In this document: positions 35,840-46,138 of the stretch, one piece after another
Position numbering within the stretch: the first letter of the stretch is position 1
Layout: each line of letters begins with the position of its first letter
Assembly: GCA_019671005.1 (NCBI GenBank)
Contig: CM033744.1
Location: forward strand, 7,406,208-7,470,207
Reading direction: 5' to 3'
Length of the DNA: 64,000 nucleotides
From: Hibiscus mutabilis
Taxonomy: Eukaryota; Streptophyta; Magnoliopsida; Malvales; Malvaceae
Position numbers and translations under genes: made by a program
The notes under the pieces: generated by a model
The model's database searches: none
What the model saw: only the letters and a program-made list of their open reading frames with translations
Told to the model about the DNA's origin: nothing

Positions 35840-36318
35840 TTGGTGCCGCATGCTAAGGATATCATGGATGGGAATCAAACGGATTTTGGTTTTAATGAGG
35901 ATGGGATTTTTTGCTTTAAGAGTCAAGTGGCGGTGCAGATGGATGAAGAGTTGAGGCACACTATTTTGACCGAAGCGCATTCAAGTCCTTTTGCTATGCA
36001 TCCAAAGAGTATGGAGATGTACCAAGATTTGAAGAAAGAGTATTTTTGGGTTGGCCTGATGAAGGATGTTGCAGATTTTGTGGCTCGTTGCATGGTTTAT
36101 TAACGTGTTAAGGCAGAACATCAGTTTTCTTCGGGGTTGTCACAGCAATTGAGGGTTCTTGAGTGGAAATAGGAGAGGATCACCATAGATTTTTTTGTCT
36201 GGGTTGCCTTTGACGCCGTCAAAAAAGAATTCTATTTGGGTGATTACTGATAGGTTTGCGTAGTGTGCACATTTCCTGGCTGTACATATGACATATACTC
36301 TGAATAAGTTGGCAGAGT
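35840..36318 (+). pseudogene. Integrase, 5' part, of the outer element
   Basis: The zinc-binding N-terminus is seen as EAHSSPFAMHPKSMEMYQDLK...FVARCMVY, and the first catalytic region as ITIDFFVWV. It contains several stops. The gene is cut at 36318 by the nested element and resumes at 45243. Confidence 0.8.
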
Positions 36319-36907
36319 TGTAACACCCATGACTCGGATGTTACATTTGGGCCTCACGCCTGAAACCCATCCAAACCATTTTGACCTAGTTTAGCCCAAT
36401 CCACAAATCCATTATGAAAATCCATTTACTTACAACCCAATAAAACATAATAAATATTTGAAAACATATACAGCGGAGCTCCTTTTTAAAATTACATTAT
36501 AAACCTTTGACTCGATCGCTTTAAAATCCAAATACGATTTACAATATACAATAGGTTCCTACGAATACATATTCCAAGGACCTAAGTATTGCACTTTGTG
36601 GAGACGAGGTGCTAGAATCCTTCCCTGATGGTGCTCCTTCAAGAACGAGCCAAACCTACTAACCTGCGAACAGAAAAAACGATTCCGAACACTGAGCTAA
36701 CAAAGCTCAGTGGATACACCGCCACTCAACCATGCTTCATGCAAATCATAAACAAAGCAATGCAACAAGAATGATATCATGGCAATATAACGATGGCGCT
36801 ACCATATCCGCCTAAACACATAGCATTATGAATGCATGATCACGCACACAGCTCATGCAAGTATCTCGTACATTTTCCTAGCATCACACAGATAAAACCA
36901 ACAATAT

Positions 36908-37190
36908 TTAGTGAGGTCCGCGTCCACCAAACATCGGAATCCTACACTTGAGTGAGGCCTGCGTCCACAAAGCATCGGGATCCTACACTACGAGTAAGAC
37001 CCGCGTCCACATAGCATCGGGATCCTATACTCTGAGCAAAGCCTGCGTCCATAAAGCATCAGGATCCTATACTCAAGGGGTAAGGCCTGCGTCCACATAG
37101 CATCGGGATCCTACATCCAAGCTCGGGATCTCTCATCAAGCATTTTCGAATGAGGCTCGCGTCCATAAAGCATCAGGATCCTACATCAGG
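36908..37190. repeat. LTR tandem array of about 40-50-bp units
   Basis: Six or seven units with the phrases GAGGCCTGCGTCCAC, AAAGCATCGGGATCCTACA. The counterpart in the other LTR is at about 43270-43550, more diverged. Confidence 0.85.
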
Positions 37191-37743
37191 AGTCTTCAAG
37201 GTGTTGCAACACACTTAGGGTATCCAAATCCTAACGACAAGGGATGGCTCGACTATCTAGGTGTCCCATCAGCACATAGCAAGGACCCTAGTCGTCACAC
37301 AGCGCTCAACCTCGACACAAGGGTCTTACCGCATACAGATCTAACATACTTACCCCCACTTTATGGTTTCTATCAATTATTATACCACCCTATTGAGATT
37401 ATCTATTCGTCGGTATGTTATGAAGTTATACATTAGCCATTCCCATTAATTTATCTTATTATTCAGTAAGCCTTAACCTTATAGACACCCCTTCTGCAAA
37501 CAGCAAGGGCCTAGATTACCACACAGCATCAACGATCCACCTAGGATCCCTATGGGTTACCACCGCACACAGTTTACTAATGTATAACGAGTCATTAGCC
37601 ATTTACATCATACAAGGGGTTTAAATTTCCATTTCTCAATTTTAATATTCATTTTACACCTTAACGGACCCTCAGGGCCCTTTACCGCGAATTATAGCAC
37701 CCCCGAACGCAACCTCGAAATTCTTGGGCAGATTGTCCAGTGA

Positions 37744-38112
37744 GTACCGATACTCCTATGTGGGTATCGGTACTCTCCTCTAAGTACCGATACTCGGCCA
37801 TGAGTACCGATACTCATTTTATGTTCAAAAGAACTAGACTATCAAGCTGTACCGATACGCTCCATCCCGTATCGGTACTGGGATCTCCCTGTACCGGTAC
37901 TCCTACCTTCGCGTACCGATATGCTAAGCCTCTCCCAGGAAATGTAACAATGCGTACCGATACACCCTATGCGTACCGGTACGCGAAAGCGTTACTAGAA
38001 TTCTTAACTTGCAAGAGGTACCGATACACGGGGAGACATACCGGTACACCTCTCACAACCCTTCCCCCTATTTCACTAAGGCATACCGATACTCTATCCT
38101 CAATACCGGTAC
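37744..38112. repeat. GTAYCGRTAC palindrome cluster (nested 3' LTR), seven pairs
   Basis: Fourteen copies start at 37744, 37764, 37784, 37804, 37849, 37869, 37891, 37913, 37953, 37973, 38018, 38038, 38083 and 38103. Within the seven pairs the distance is 20 bp in six and 22 bp in one; gaps between pairs are 20, 22, 40 or 45 bp. Most copies are GTACCGATAC, GTATCGGTAC or GTACCGGTAC. Confidence 0.93.
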
Positions 38113-38867
38113 GTGAGCCTGAATTTCAAACTCTAGGTGCGGGTTTCACCTAGAAAACCTATTTAACCCCAATGGTTAAACCCTAAACCATTTCTACAAG
38201 TTATGATGATAGTATTAAGTGGATTTCTACCAATTTTAAGCCTTAAAAACGTCAAACCCATATTTTTCCATTAAAGAGGTCAACCAAGCATATCAAACCA
38301 TAAACACCCAAATCAGGCACAAAGCCTATCTTTATGAGTTGCAGGAATTCAAAGGAGTTAGTGGTGTACTAACCTTGGATTAAAGCTGATGAAGAGGCCT
38401 TCAAGAACCCATTCCCGTTCTTCTTCTTCAACCCAGCAAAACATTTTCCTCACCATTCCAAATAAATCTTACCTTGAATAAAAGATCTTGAGATGTTGAA
38501 CAAACTTCCCTTCTTGCCCCAAACGAGACTCTTACTCAAACTCTCAAAGATTTGACCTTGAACATAAGGGAGCTTGTGTGGAAGATGGAGAAGGGTGAGA
38601 GAGGGAACAAGGGGGACCAAGATGACCTCACTTACTCTATTTTCTGCAGAAAATAAAGTTCTTCCACCAGCTCTCTTGTCTTTAATTATGCTTTTACCCA
38701 TTTGCCCTTCTTACCTCCACCTTAGCCCAACAACAAACCAACAACTAAAGCCCAAGGTTCTAAGACATGCCCAAAAAGACTCCCAAAGGACAAACATCAT
38801 GACCTAAAGGTGAGGCCCACGCCTCGAGTTAACCTAACTCTCGGACTCTGAGATCCAGATCGTTATA

Positions 38868-38920
38868 ACTCTCTCCTCCTTAAAGAAATTTTGTCCTCGA
38901 AATTTAATCGAGGGAAGAAG
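38868..38920 (-). promoter_or_regulatory. Polypurine tract of the nested element
   Basis: Minus strand reads AAATTTCGAGGACAAAATTT then CTTTAAGGAGGAGAGT directly before the LTR. The outer element has nearly the same text before its own 3' LTR (46111-46138), so the two elements are related. Confidence 0.85.
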
Positions 38921-41900
38921 ATGCAACTGATGATGATCCAACCATCCTCTCGACCACACATGTCACACGGCCCTAGGTTTTCTCCACGATACTTTTATAT
39001 CCAACCCTTTTGACATAAATTCTCAACTCTACACAAGACTCTTCAATGATTCATTCCCAAAATTCAGAGCTAAAATCATAACGAACCTAAGAGCAAAATA
39101 GCAACGGATAACCACAACAGAATTACCAGACATCGCTCCACCGAACTCCCTCCGAAGGCATCGCATCACGAATATCAACCTCCTTACCCTTTCCCGTACT
39201 TCCAACTCTCAAACTTATCCCTCTTCCGTGTTTGAAACGTGACACTTTTTTTAAGGTACAGTACCGAGCACTTCTTCAACTATTAACAACATCATGATTC
39301 ACGTTTTCAAGAACTGACGAACTCCATCAATCAAGTTCCATCGCCAAACTATCTTGAAATCAACACCTTTTCTCTCGACTTGGTCAACTAAGACGGAGCT
39401 TAACACCTCATTTATTTGAACCCAATATAACAAAAACATGTATGAATCCATGATCAAACGATTCCACTAGCCGAGCCACTTTGGTTAAAAAAGGAAACTG
39501 CTGCCACAAACAAGCTCTACCAGGGATCGAACCCACCGAACTATCCTCAAAGGTTTGAACACCATCTTCCAAACCAACCACCTAATTCTTACTAACGATT
39601 GTGCCAAAACTTTAATAAGCCCTCAAGAATTTTCATAGAGGTTCTTTAGATAAAATCCGTTATAGTACGATGATCCAATTCCACTCCGCCATAGCCAAAA
39701 GCTCATCTTTCAACTAAGCTATTCAGAGGAACTTCTCATTGATTACCATGCAGGAAACAATCCACCTTATACCCGATAAAACAACTCTTAAAACATCAAA
39801 CTTAAGTTTATAAGAACACCCATGTGAGCCCAACTATTGCATTAAACCCAATCTTTTTCACAATTTCCCTAAAACCTTTTATATACGAGGGTGAATCTCC
39901 AAAAGACCTTATAGAATCTCAAAACTCTTCAACATTGACAAGATTATCAACCCTAGAGAATAGACAACGGTTCCCAATCGCTATACATTGCCCCACAACC
40001 ACCAACACCTCTACGTCTTGTCATACCGACACACGTACATCATAAGGTGAATCCCTTGGCGACATCGCCCGCAAAAACTCTCCTCCAAAGAGTCATTACG
40101 CAAGAAGTTATGTTGATGCCAAACTATAAGGTGATGGATACAATTACCGGACTCGACGTATCTCCAATCATGGGTTCTAATTCACGACCAGGAGGATAGC
40201 CCACTCATCCATAAAGGGCATGCCAAAATTCTCTTACACATCCACCGTTCAAAAACTGTAGACTCTCAACCTTGCATTAACTACGCAAACCAAGAATGTT
40301 TTGCAGTCCACGAAGCTCACCTTGAACTATCATAACAGAAACATGGTACACAAGCTAGAGAGATAAAGATTCTTCATGCACATCACTAACAATTAATTCA
40401 TTCCAACCCTAACATCGAGGCTCTTGCTTAAAAACCAAGCCACACATCGTACTGACACTACCAACCTATACCAAGGGTGAGTCCAATGAGTCCAAAAGAA
40501 CTGTTACTCTCAATTCGTACTCACTACCCATGGTGAAACTCTTACCTACCAACACTTACCAATCCACAATTTACAAATCAGACATCAACTTCGAGAAACT
40601 TATCATAAGATTCCCTCAACAAAAAGCATCGCCACGGTAGAACAAGAGCTCAAACCGCTATTAACGAACCAAGAATCAAAACAAGACATCTTTGCTAGTA
40701 AGGTTATCATTTATGGCCCAAACGACAAACTATCTAACAAAAGCTCATGCTATAACTCTAACGGTGGGCTTCACGTGACTCTCACCCTAATATTCTGGCA
40801 ACAGTCTAGTACCACCTCTCAAGGAACACAAACTGCGCTAAGAATGAGTTGATCTCAGAGACTGAATGGACACACACTCATCCTTTACTGGGCAATCCTT
40901 TATTATGCAACCCGATCTCTGGTACTTATAATAACTTTCTCAAGCAGTAGCATACCCTAAGGCGATGTCGGCCGTAATGCTCATGAACTGATAGAAGAAA
41001 CGCTCCGACCGAACAATCAACACTCCTCGTTTAAGCAAAAAATTGATAGCCCTCTACAACCCTCAATCTAGATTTTTGACCAACCCTCGGTAGCTGATCT
41101 GTAATAACTCTCATTAATCTCCACTCGGCACGAAACCTCTCAACGGAACCTGAAAAGAATCTCATAATGTCTTGGGTCCCCACAAAATAGCCTATGGAAT
41201 CCTCAACCTGACTCAGCATTGACCCTAAAGTTATTTGAGTGCCTTCCTACAGTTATCTAACCCTAAAAATTTCCCAAGTGAACCCGCTATTACACGTATC
41301 TATAGGTGTCTCTCTAATCCAAGTCTAAACCTCATACACCATTACTCTTTGGTAGCAACTAACATTAGGGTATAACGGCTCAACCGTAGAAAAATTTTAC
41401 TCATACCTAACATTATTTAACACCTGAAACTGACTGCAAGAACTGATCCCTCATCTTCTTCATAAGAGCTTTACTGCCACACTTTTTTTCCTGACTTACC
41501 CAAAAAACATCCCATGCTGAGAAAACAGGTTGTGGTCCTAACTCTACGCTCTCTCACCATTCGTATGCATTGTCTTTAAGAAAAAGACGATACAGACAGG
41601 ATTTCCTTAAGACTATTCCATGTCATCCTCAGATCCCTCTGAGTGTTCCTTAACCATCAATCTAATTGATCAGGTCATCATTTCTCAATCACCTTTTTAC
41701 TATACTTAGATTCGTAACAATAATGCTCATCTCTTTAAAGGGACATGGCTCCCTTCACGACCCTCCTTGGTCAATCTCGGGCCGCCAACTCAGCTGGTCT
41801 AAACCGCATTCAAAAGGTGATAGTTGTCCTTCCCATTACCCTGGGTTTAGTTTCCCCGAAACCTCGAGGCTTCCAACACTACACTTGTCATCTCAAGCTA

Positions 41901-42650
41901 GCTCATGACCGGACAACAACTGGTGGCAAAGATCATATCAATTTATTTGGAAAACAACTCCATTGCACTTGTCAATCACGTATATTCAAGCCTTACTCAA
42001 GCATCGCCTCGCGCAAAACTCACGATGTCCTTTCGGCCACTACTATAAACAACCACAACAAGCATACCTTGCTCGAGATCTCAGGGCCATCAGCTTACTA
42101 GGAATGTACTTGGGACCTCACAACCATCATATACCTCTCCACATTAACAAAAATGCATATATGCCAGGCGTGCTACATCTCCATCACATGGTAACCACCA
42201 TTAAAGCTCACTTACTACGAATGATGGGACCCACGATCGATACTCTGCCACTGGTCAATCAAAAGCAAGTCCTCTTACCCATTCCATAAGGGTCGTCTAC
42301 CAACACGTAGAATCTCACCACATAAAGTTCTCACCATGAACTCAAGGCTTCAAGGTAACTTCTCAAGCGATGGGAGGAGGGCACACCCTCAACTCCTTTA
42401 TTCCTTCATAAGCCCAAACTTAACGTATGAGATAACTCCGATCTCAGAATCATCCCTCAAGGAATCAACCATCATCGCGACCCTCACGATCGCGATCGAA
42501 TCTATCTTAATGTCGCAACCAGGGACACACGCGGACACAGGGCACACCATCCAGATTCCAGTCTTGAAAGAGTACAGCTTAGACACACAGGCTCGTATTC
42601 GCTAGACACATATTCATGACTCCTAACCACCCCGGTATTTTCTTAGAATC
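38921..42650 (-). mobile_element. Internal region of the nested element, decayed
   Basis: No frame longer than about 120 codons on either strand and no motif of gag, protease, RT, RNase H or integrase. Frames such as 41745-42101 and 41963-42289 lie on the wrong strand and look random. Confidence 0.6.
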
Positions 42651-42680
42651 GGCTAAACCAAGGCTATGATATTACTAAAT
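42651..42680 (-). promoter_or_regulatory. Degenerate primer binding site of the nested element
   Basis: Directly after the LTR on the minus strand the sequence TTTAGTAATATCATAGCCTT resembles a decayed TGGTATCAGAGCC tRNA-Met site. Confidence 0.6.
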
Positions 42681-45237
42681 GTAACACCCACGACCCAGAT
42701 GTTACATTTAGGCCTCACGCCTGAAACCCGACCAAACTATTTTGACCCAGTTTAGCCCAATCCACAAATCTATTATGAAAATCCATTTAATTACAACCCA
42801 ATAAAACATAATAAATATTCGAAACCATATACAATGGAGCTCTTTTTTAAAATTACATTATAAACCTTTAACTAGATCATTTGAAAATCAAAATACGATT
42901 TACAATATACAATAGGTTCCTAAGAATATATAGCCCAATGACCTAAGTACTATACTCTGCGGAGATGAGGCGCTAGAATCCTTCCCCGATGGTGCTCATT
43001 CAAGAACGAGCCAAACCTACTAACCTACGAACAAAAATAATGATTCCGAACGCTGAGCTAACAAAGTTCAGTAGATTCACCGCCACTTAACCATGCTTCA
43101 TGAAAATCATAAATAAAGCAATGCAACAAGAATGATATTATGGCAAGATAACGATGGCGCTACCATATCTGCATAAACACATAGCACTATAAATGCATGA
43201 TCACGCACATAACTCATACAAGTATCTTGTACTTTTACCTAGCATCACATAGATAACACCAACAATATTAAGTGAGGTCCGCATCCACCAAGCATCAAAA
43301 TCTTACACTTGAGTGAGGCCCGCGTCCACAAAGCATCAGGATCCTACACTACGAGTAAGGAATGCGTCCACATAGCATCGGATCCTATACTCTAAGCAAG
43401 GCCCACGTCCACAAATTATCGGTATCCTATACTCAAAGGGATGAGGAACGCGTTTAAATACCATTGGGATCCTACATCCATGCTCGGGATCTCTTATCAA
43501 GCATCTCCGAATGAGGCCTACGTCTACAAAGTATCAAGATCCTACATTCGGGAGTCTTCAAGGTGTCATAACACACTTAGGGTATCCAAATCCCAACAAT
43601 AAGGGATGACTCAACTATCTAGGTGTCCCATCAGTACACAATAAGGACCTTAGTCGTCACACAGCACTCAACCTCGACACAAGGGTCTTACTGCATACAG
43701 ATCTAACATACTTACTCTCACCTTATGGTTTCTATCAATTATTATACCACCCTATTAATCTTATCTATTCATTAGTATGTTATGAAGGTACACATTATCC
43801 GTTCCCATTAATTTTTCTTATTATTCAGTAAGACTTAACCTTATAGGCGCCCCTTCCGTACACAACAAGGGCCCAGATTACCACACAGCATCAACGATCC
43901 ACCTAGGATCCCTATGGGTTACCACCTCACACAATTTACCAATGTATAATGAGTCATTAGCCATTTATTTCATACATGGGGTTTAAATCTCTATTTCTCA
44001 GTTTTAATATTCATTTTACACCTTAACGGACCCTCAGGGCCCTTTGCCTCAAGTTATAGCACCCCCAAACACAACCTTAAAATTCTTGGGCAAATTTTCC
44101 AATGAGTATCGATACTCCTATGTGGGTATCAGTACTCTCCTCTAGGTACTGATACTCAGCCATGAGTATTGATACTCATTTTAGGTTCGAAACAACTGGA
44201 CTCTCAAGCCATACCGATACGCTTTATCCTGTATCAATATTCACTATCGATACTGGGATCACCCCGTACCGATCCAAACCCATACTAGTACTCCTACTTT
44301 TGCGTACTAGTATGCTAAGCCTCTCGAGGCAATGTAATAGTGCGTACCGGTACGCGAAAGTGTTACTGGAATTCTTAACTTGCAAGGGGTACCAATACAT
44401 GGGGAGGTATACCGGTACACCCATCACAACCCTTCCCATATTTTACTAAGACGTACCGATACTCTATTCCCAGTACCGATACGCGAGCCCGAATTTTAAA
44501 CTCTGGGTGTGGGTTTTACCTAAAAACCTTGTTTAATCCCTATTATTAAACCTCAAACCATTCATACAAGTTATGATGATAGTATTAAGTAGATTTCTAC
44601 CAATTTTAAGCCTTAAAAATTTCAAACTCATATTTTGCCATTAAAGAGGTCAACCAAGCATATCAAACCATAAACACTCAAATCATGCACAAAACCTATC
44701 TTTATGAGTTACAGGAATTCAAAGGAGTTAGTGGTGTACTAACCTTGGATTAAAGCTGACGAAGAGGTATTCAAGAATCCATTCCTGTTCTTCTTCTTCA
44801 ACCCAGCCAAACATCTTCCCTCACTATTCCAAATGAATCTTACCTTGGATAAAAGATTTTGAGATGCTAAACAAACTTCCCTTCTTGCCGCAAATGAGAC
44901 TCTTACTCAAACTCTCAAAGATTTGACCTTGAACATGAGGGAGCTTGTGTGGAAGATGGAGATGGGTGAGAGAGGGAACATGGGGGACCAAGATGACCTC
45001 ACTTACTTTATTTTTTGTAGAAAATAAAGTCCTTCCACCAGCTCTCTTGTCTTCAATTATGCTTTTACCCATTTGCCCTTCTCACCTTCACCTTAGCCCA
45101 ACAACAAACCAACAACCCAAGCCTAAGGTTCTAAGACATGCCCAAAAGACTCCTAAAGGACAAACATCATGGCCCAAAGACGAGGCCCACGCCTCGGGTT
45201 AACCTCACTCTCAAACTCTGAGATTGGGGTCGTTACA
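42681..45237 (-). repeat. 5' LTR of the nested element
   Basis: On the minus strand it runs from TGTAACGACCCC (45237) to GTGGGTGTTACA (42681). It aligns with 36319-38867 along its length, with tandem array and palindrome cluster in the same places. Confidence 0.9.
44106..44480. repeat. GTAYCGRTAC palindrome cluster (nested 5' LTR)
   Basis: The first four copies start at 44106, 44126, 44146 and 44166, the same 20-bp phase as in the other LTR. Many copies have changed the central CG to TG or CA, as expected from methyl-cytosine decay. Confidence 0.85.
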
Positions 45238-45242
45238 AGAGT

Positions 45243-45860
45243 TGTATGTTGCAGAAGTCGTGAGGTTGCATGGTGTGCCAATATCTATTGTGTCTGATAG
45301 AGATACGCATTTCACCATGAGGTTCTGGGAATGTTTACATAGGGCCTTGGGTACCCGATTAAACTTTAATACTTCTTATCATCCGCAAACGGATTGTCAG
45401 TCAGAACGTGTTATCCAAGTGTTGGAGGATATGTTGCGTATTGTATCACAGATTTTCAAGGGTCGTGGGAGAAGTAGTTGCCGTTGGTGGAGTTTTCCTA
45501 TAATAACAGTTATCAATCTAGTATCCAGATGGCTCTATACGAGGCTTTGTATGGTAAAAAGTGTCGTACACCGCTTTGTTGTACGAAGGCATGAGAGAAG
45601 TATGTTTCTTTGTCGGATATGTTGAAGGATACCAATGAGAAAGTGAATCTTATTAGTGACCTTTTGAAGGCAGCTTCAGATCGACAAAATTCATAAGCTG
45701 ATTTGAAGTGAAAAGAAATTGAGATGCAGTTGGTGATTGTGTTTTTCTGAAGGTTTCACCTTGGAAAAATATGATGAAATGTTGGAGTGCATTGGTCCTG
45801 TTACGTATAGATTGAGGTTGTCGGCTGAGTTAGAGAAGATACATGATGTTTTTCATGTGT
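45243..45860 (+). pseudogene. Integrase, 3' part, of the outer element
   Basis: Continues the gene cut at 36318: VVRLHGVPISIVSDRDTHF carries the second catalytic Asp and HPQTDCQSERVIQVLEDMLR the catalytic Glu. Downstream the frame shifts; SPWKN and an LRLSAELEKIHDVFHVS-like GPF/Y-type stretch follow. Confidence 0.85.
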
Positions 45861-46125
45861 CTATGTTATGAAGGTATAGATCGGATCCTTAACATGTTAT
45901 GCCTGTTGAGGAGATTGAGTTGAATCCAAACTTGACATATGATGAGGAACCGGTGAAGATTATGGATTCGAGTAGTAAAGTTCTCCTCGAAAAGACAATA
46001 GATTTGGTAAAGGTGTTGTAGCAGCACCGCAGTGTAGAGGAAGCTACTTGGGAGAGCAAAAAGGATATGTTGAAGCAGTTTCCTCATTTTTTTCGCCAGG
46101 TAAATTTCGAGGACGAAATTTCTTA
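45861..46125 (+). pseudogene. Chromodomain-like C-terminus of the outer integrase
   Basis: Readable parts EPVKIMDSS, KTIDLVKVL, then a TAG where Trp is expected, then HRSVEEATWESKKDML and NFEDEIS. This pattern (VxW...VEEATWE) is the chromodomain-type tail of Tekay/Del elements, which targets insertion to heterochromatin. Confidence 0.8.
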
Positions 46126-46138
46126 AGAGGGGGAGAGT
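46125..46138 (+). promoter_or_regulatory. Polypurine tract of the outer element
   Basis: AAGAGGGGGAGAGT immediately before the TGTAACGCCC start of the 3' LTR. Confidence 0.88.

Larger units (their letters stand above)
36319..38867 (-). repeat. 3' LTR of the nested element
   Basis: On the minus strand it starts TTATAACGATC (decayed TGTAACGACC) and ends GTGTTACA at 36319. Contains a 46-bp-type tandem array (about 36908-37190) and the palindrome cluster 37744-38112. Small open frames here (37740-38153, 38450-38701) are shared with the other LTR and arise from repeats. Confidence 0.9.
36319..45237 (-). mobile_element. Nested LTR element, minus strand, without recognisable gag/pol
   Basis: Two LTRs of about 2.55 kb flank only 3.8 kb. 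The insertion is bounded by identical 5-bp duplications AGAGT (36314-36318 and 45238-45242) within the outer integrase gene. Orientation is fixed by a polypurine tract next to the left LTR and a degenerate primer site next to the right one. In the first 70 bases the LTRs differ at about 7 positions, so it is old. The internal part has no convincing gag or pol on either strand, as in a LARD-type or very decayed element. Confidence 0.9.

Noticed and set aside
37740..38153. 137-codon open frame rich in Thr-Asp-Thr and Tyr-Arg-Tyr
   Set aside because: It is a translation of the GTAYCGRTAC palindrome cluster; the matching frame in the other LTR is broken and no domain is present.
41666..42605. Chain of plus-strand frames of 80-118 codons as a host gene
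   Set aside because: They overlap in different frames, have no recognisable domain or splice pattern, and lie inside the minus-strand nested element.
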